A DNA stretch of 64,000 nt from JAZIHH01 sp036678685 (GTDB lineage Bacteria > Bacillota > UBA4882 > UBA10575), in the NCBI GenBank assembly GCA_036678685.1, contig JAZIHH010000020.1, positions 434,001 through 498,000 on the forward strand. Reading direction: 5' to 3'. Positions 61,159 through 64,000 of the stretch are shown in pieces. Numbering within the stretch: position 1 is the first letter of the stretch; the number at the start of each line of letters is the position of its first letter. The notes beneath the pieces were generated by a model. The model saw nothing but the letters and a program-made list of their open reading frames with translations, did not search any database and was not told the DNA's origin. The translations under genes were made by a program, and so were the position numbers.

Positions 61159-62766
61159 TTATCTCCTGAAAAGGTAATTTACGCCAGGAGGATTTTTTCT
61201 CAACAAAAATGGTTTTTTTTGTCGAGAAGAGGAGGGGATGTCTATTTTTTCTACACAGCGCAAGACAACTTCCACTGTCGTGCCCACTCCGGGCGTGGTA
61301 AGAAGGTTAAGAAATCCTCTGTGGGCTTTGATTACCCGGTGACAGTAGGCCAAACCCATACCCCAGTTAGTTTTAGAAGGTTTGGTGGAAAAAAAGGGAC
61401 GAAAAATTTTGCGCAGATCTTTTTTCGGGATGCCCGGTCCGTTGTCGGTGATCCGGATATAGCTCCATTCATACTCGCGGCCGGTTGTCACTTGAATCCG
61501 GGGTTCGTTCACCTGTTTTTTTACCGCGTCGATCGCATTTTGCAACAGGTTTTCCAGGACGGTGACTAGGTGCCGGCGGTCCCCCCAAACGTATACTTCT
61601 TCCCCGGTGTAATCGGAAATGACCGTAATGTCTTCCAACCGTCCGGCGCAATTGTATTTGGCTTCCCGCCAGATTTCATTCCAGGACAGGACGGTGGTTT
61701 CCACCTGTAAGCGGCCGGATTGAATATTGAGAACATCCAGGTGACTGAGAACTTCGGCGCAGATCTCCCGCACCCACTCGATTTGGCGGCGGATTTTATC
61801 AAGCCGCTTGTCATTTATCATTTCCAACTCGGAAACAATCAAATTCATGGCGGCCTGGATGGCAAAAAAGCGGTTTTTAAAGGTGTGTAAGGCCAGACGG
61901 ATCGCCCTGTTGGCCATGGATATCTGGGTGTCCAAATTGAGAGAACCGATGCGCCAGGTGCCCAGAAAACCGTATTTAAAGATGGACAACATGACCGCGC
62001 CCAAGGCCGCCAGGCCGGCAAAGGGGAGGGCTTGAAGGTAAGTGGTGTCGAAAATGGGGTAGTCGATGACTGGCAATAAAGTAGTGGCCATGGAGTAGGC
62101 GTTAAAAATTCCCGCCGGCCCCAGGGCGAAGAGGGCGATGGCGAAAACGGAGAGGATCCCGCAGCCGATACCGACGCCCAGGGCCTGCGCGCGTTTTTGC
62201 AGGATGGAACTGCTTTTGGTGAGCCAGAGAATTCTCGCCACCGAGTAGGTCAGAATAAGGGCAACCGCGCCCATGGATAAAGCGTCCATGGTCCGGAGGG
62301 AAAGTTCCCATTCTTCCCTGAACTCCGGAGCGCCTAAAAGTTCCGCGCCCGCCTTGTAGAGACGGAAAAGGTTTGCCGGGTCGTATTTCCAGAGAAGGCC
62401 CGCGGTAATGAGTAAAAAAGAAACGGCGGTGAGATAATCGGTTCGCCTCCATTTTTTAACGGAATAGGAGAAGGCAAAACCGGCCACGGCGACTACGAAC
62501 CCCATCATACTCCATAAACGGAAACGGATAAAGGCGTCCGGGGGAAAATAGGTGAGCAGCCGCCATGTCCACCCGGGTTGCTCCAGAGGGAAAAGGTATC
62601 CTTCCAACTGGTAATTGCCGAATCTGGCTATATAGCCAAGCAAGCCAATGATACAGCAGCCAAAAGCGAGGAGGATGAATCCCAGCCAGATTGCCTGGTA
62701 CCCCCGGGGTACCCGCGCCAGCATAAACAAGGCAAAGACCAGAAACAAGATGGCAATCAGATACAC
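61159..62766 (-). CDS. Membrane sensor histidine kinase
   Basis: 535 aa. About eight hydrophobic segments over residues 1-260, with a histidine in 'ALHTFKNRFFAIQAA' at the phospho-acceptor site, then the ATPase domain: N-box 'NLLQNAIDAVKK', 'ITDNGPGIPKKDLRKIFRPFFSTK', and 'NWGMGLAYCHRVIKAHRG'. First gene of the minus-strand locus; the likely partner is the response regulator that ends it. GTG 62766 lies six bases after AGGGGGT; TTG 62787 has no site. A perfect palindrome lies upstream (62782-62795). Confidence 0.85.
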   Translation of the reverse strand: MYLIAILFLVFALFMLARVPRGYQAIWLGFILLAFGCCIIGLLGYIARFGNYQLEGYLFPLEQPGWTWRLLTYFPPDAFIRFRLWSMMGFVVAVAGFAFSYSVKKWRRTDYLTAVSFLLITAGLLWKYDPANLFRLYKAGAELLGAPEFREEWELSLRTMDALSMGAVALILTYSVARILWLTKSSSILQKRAQALGVGIGCGILSVFAIALFALGPAGIFNAYSMATTLLPVIDYPIFDTTYLQALPFAGLAALGAVMLSIFKYGFLGTWRIGSLNLDTQISMANRAIRLALHTFKNRFFAIQAAMNLIVSELEMINDKRLDKIRRQIEWVREICAEVLSHLDVLNIQSGRLQVETTVLSWNEIWREAKYNCAGRLEDITVISDYTGEEVYVWGDRRHLVTVLENLLQNAIDAVKKQVNEPRIQVTTGREYEWSYIRITDNGPGIPKKDLRKIFRPFFSTKPSKTNWGMGLAYCHRVIKAHRGFLNLLTTPGVGTTVEVVLRCVEKIDIPSSSRQKKPFLLRKNPPGVNYLFRR

Positions 62767-62781
62767 GTACCTACCCCCTGT

Positions 62782-62795
62782 TTCCAATATTGGAA
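62782..62795. promoter_or_regulatory. Palindrome upstream of the histidine kinase gene
   Basis: TTCCAATATTGGAA is a perfect 14-base palindrome, 16 bases before the GTG start. It could be an operator. Promoter hexamers for this strand are weak. Confidence 0.45.
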
Positions 62796-62900
62796 TTCGC
62801 GATTATTTGTAACAATCCTGCAAAGAAAATGCCATATCTTGCCGGCCCGGTAAAGAGGGCCGGGGATTTTATGTAAAAAGCGGGCGCCGTCAAGAATTTA

Positions 62901-62929
62901 TTGACAAAAAAGTTTTTTTCTATTATCCT
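62901..62929 (+). promoter_or_regulatory. Promoter of the right-edge gene
   Basis: TTGACA (62901-62906), 17 bases, TATCCT (62924-62929). An alternative -10 TATTAT (62921-62926) is only 14 bases away. It points to the gene at 63015. Confidence 0.55.
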
Positions 62930-63014
62930 AGTTGATATCTTGCAGTAAACGCCGGGCCGCCGGCCATTTTTCCGCCCGGTTAAGTAAATTCCACGACAAC
63001 GAGGTGTAAAAAGG

Positions 63015-64000
63015 ATGAAAAATTATTACCGGAATTTTTCCACCGCCGTATATTTTACTGTTATGGATGTGGAGAAATGCGCCAACCGGGAATTGTTGGC
63101 GGAAAAGATCGCTTTCTTGCAGAAACATATACGTTGCCACAAGGTTTATCTGGAAACATACCGCGGCAGTCACGTGATAGACCGGGATAAAATCCTGAAA
63201 GTCAAGGAGTTCTTTGCCGAACGGGGAATTGAAACCTCCGGCGGGATTACCCCCTTTGCCGGCCGGGACTGGCGGTTTCAATCTTTTTGCTACACCAATC
63301 CGGAGCATTTGGCGGAATTAAAGAGGGTGTTGGCCTTCACCGCGGAGCTTTTTGACGAGATTATCCTGGATGACTTTTTTTTCACCAATTGTAAATGTGA
63401 ATCGTGTATCAAAGCCAAGGGCGGGAAAACCTGGACGCAGTTCAGACTCGGACTGATGGAGGAGATTTCCCGGGAAATTGTGCTGAAAACCGTCCAGGAG
63501 GTCAATCCAGAGGTAAAGATGATTATCAAGTATCCCAACTGGTACGAGTATTACCAAAACACCGGTTATAACCTGGAGGCGCAACCGGCGATTTTCGACC
63601 TGGTTTATACCGGGACGGAAACCAGGAACCCCTGGTATACCCAGCAGAGCCTGCCCCGTTATGCCGGTTATTTCCTGATGCGTTATTTGGAAAACGCCAA
63701 ACCGGGCAAAAACGCCGGCGGCTGGTTTGACACCTTTGATTGCCTCTATAATCTTGGTTCTTATGTGGAACAGGCCTACCTGACTTTATTCGCCAAAGCG
63801 CGGGAGGTTACGCTGTTCTGCGCCGGGCTGCTTTTTGGCAGGGGCAGCATTTTCCTTCCGCTGGCCGGTCATGTTTTTGAACAAGTGGACGGTTTTTTGG
63901 GCAAACTCGGTGCTCCCCGCGGCGTCAGTTGTTACAAACCGTACCATTCGTCCGGAGAAAATTATCTCCATGGGTACCTGGGAATGTTGGGCATCCCCCT
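63015..64000 (+). CDS. Putative glycoside hydrolase-like protein, cut by window edge
   Basis: The frame stays open for 328 codons to the right edge. The start is ATG 63015 after GAGGTG. Features: 'TAVYFTVMDVEKCANRELL', 'KVYLETYRGSHVIDRDKI', 'FFAERGIETSGGITPF', 'FDEIILDDFFFTN' followed by a C-x-C-x2-C cluster. The order of short strand-helix units and the 'ILDDF' acid pair look like a TIM-barrel glycosidase-like protein. No named family is claimed. It is divergent from the cellulase locus and probably belongs to the same carbohydrate theme. Confidence 0.65.
   Translation, partial: MKNYYRNFSTAVYFTVMDVEKCANRELLAEKIAFLQKHIRCHKVYLETYRGSHVIDRDKILKVKEFFAERGIETSGGITPFAGRDWRFQSFCYTNPEHLAELKRVLAFTAELFDEIILDDFFFTNCKCESCIKAKGGKTWTQFRLGLMEEISREIVLKTVQEVNPEVKMIIKYPNWYEYYQNTGYNLEAQPAIFDLVYTGTETRNPWYTQQSLPRYAGYFLMRYLENAKPGKNAGGWFDTFDCLYNLGSYVEQAYLTLFAKAREVTLFCAGLLFGRGSIFLPLAGHVFEQVDGFLGKLGAPRGVSCYKPYHSSGENYLHGYLGMLGIP

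Overview
The window reads as a chromosome segment of a spore-forming member of the Bacillota (Firmicutes). Sporulation genes are present (yqfC, yqfD, a cwlD-type amidase and an alpha/beta small acid-soluble spore protein). The chain yqfC-yqfD-phoH-pgpH-ybeY-dgkA-cdd follows the order usual in that phylum. Shine-Dalgarno sites are strong (AGGAGG type) and TTG and GTG starts are frequent. The DNA is visibly GC-rich. An anaerobic, plant-polysaccharide-using lifestyle is inferred from a TM1266-type hydrogenase-system regulator gene, a family 9 cellulase and sugar ABC importers. A beta-barrel-like secreted protein ending in phenylalanine hints at an outer membrane, but does not prove one. No rRNA, CRISPR array, prophage or intact insertion sequence was seen.

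Layout. 1-3.2 kb: the end of a DUF4139-like protein gene, a tRNA-Leu(GAG) with its own promoter and terminator, an unrecognised small gene, and a murG. 3.5-8.2 kb: a four-gene ABC export/GldG/DUF4340 operon. 8.2-10.2 kb: a radical SAM gene split by a frameshift, converging on cwlD. 10.4-22.4 kb: a long housekeeping run (cca, yqfC to cdd, queA, tgt, yajC, thrC). 22.5-29.7 kb: a tiny membrane protein, a lipoprotein, an MsbA-like ABC exporter, the beta-barrel protein, the spore protein, a zinc-ribbon protein and aconitase. 30-40 kb: murC, ogt, DUF362 ferredoxin, a YpiB-like protein, nadE, fxsA, DUF523, a GT4 glycosyltransferase, a dCMP deaminase, isocitrate dehydrogenase and a DMT transporter. 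40.3-47 kb: signalling and nucleotide-linked genes, including a LacI-fold/HD-GYP fusion, a GTPase interrupted by an in-frame TAG, a CofE-like ligase and an EAL-HDOD protein. 47-50.6 kb: a TM1266/NitT-type ABC operon behind a leader with an intrinsic terminator, then two small HTH regulators. 50.9-53.4 kb: a URO-D-type methyltransferase gene, then a six-helix membrane protein with an internal duplication and a DUF5320 protein. The last two share a -35-overlapping operator. 53.7-62.8 kb: a minus-strand cello-oligosaccharide locus. It starts with a histidine kinase, ends with a response regulator, and has two solute-binding proteins, two permeases and a GH9 cellulase between them, but no ATPase. 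The right edge holds a truncated gene for an unrecognised, possibly hydrolase-like protein.

The most interesting items are: the predicted two-promoter regulon at 52.0-53.4 kb (operator TGAYATATGYYCA lying on each -35 box); the leader and terminator ahead of the TM1266/ABC operon; the structured 43.1-43.4 kb leader; the two broken genes (radical SAM frameshift, TGS GTPase amber codon); and the hairpin just upstream of the aconitase start.
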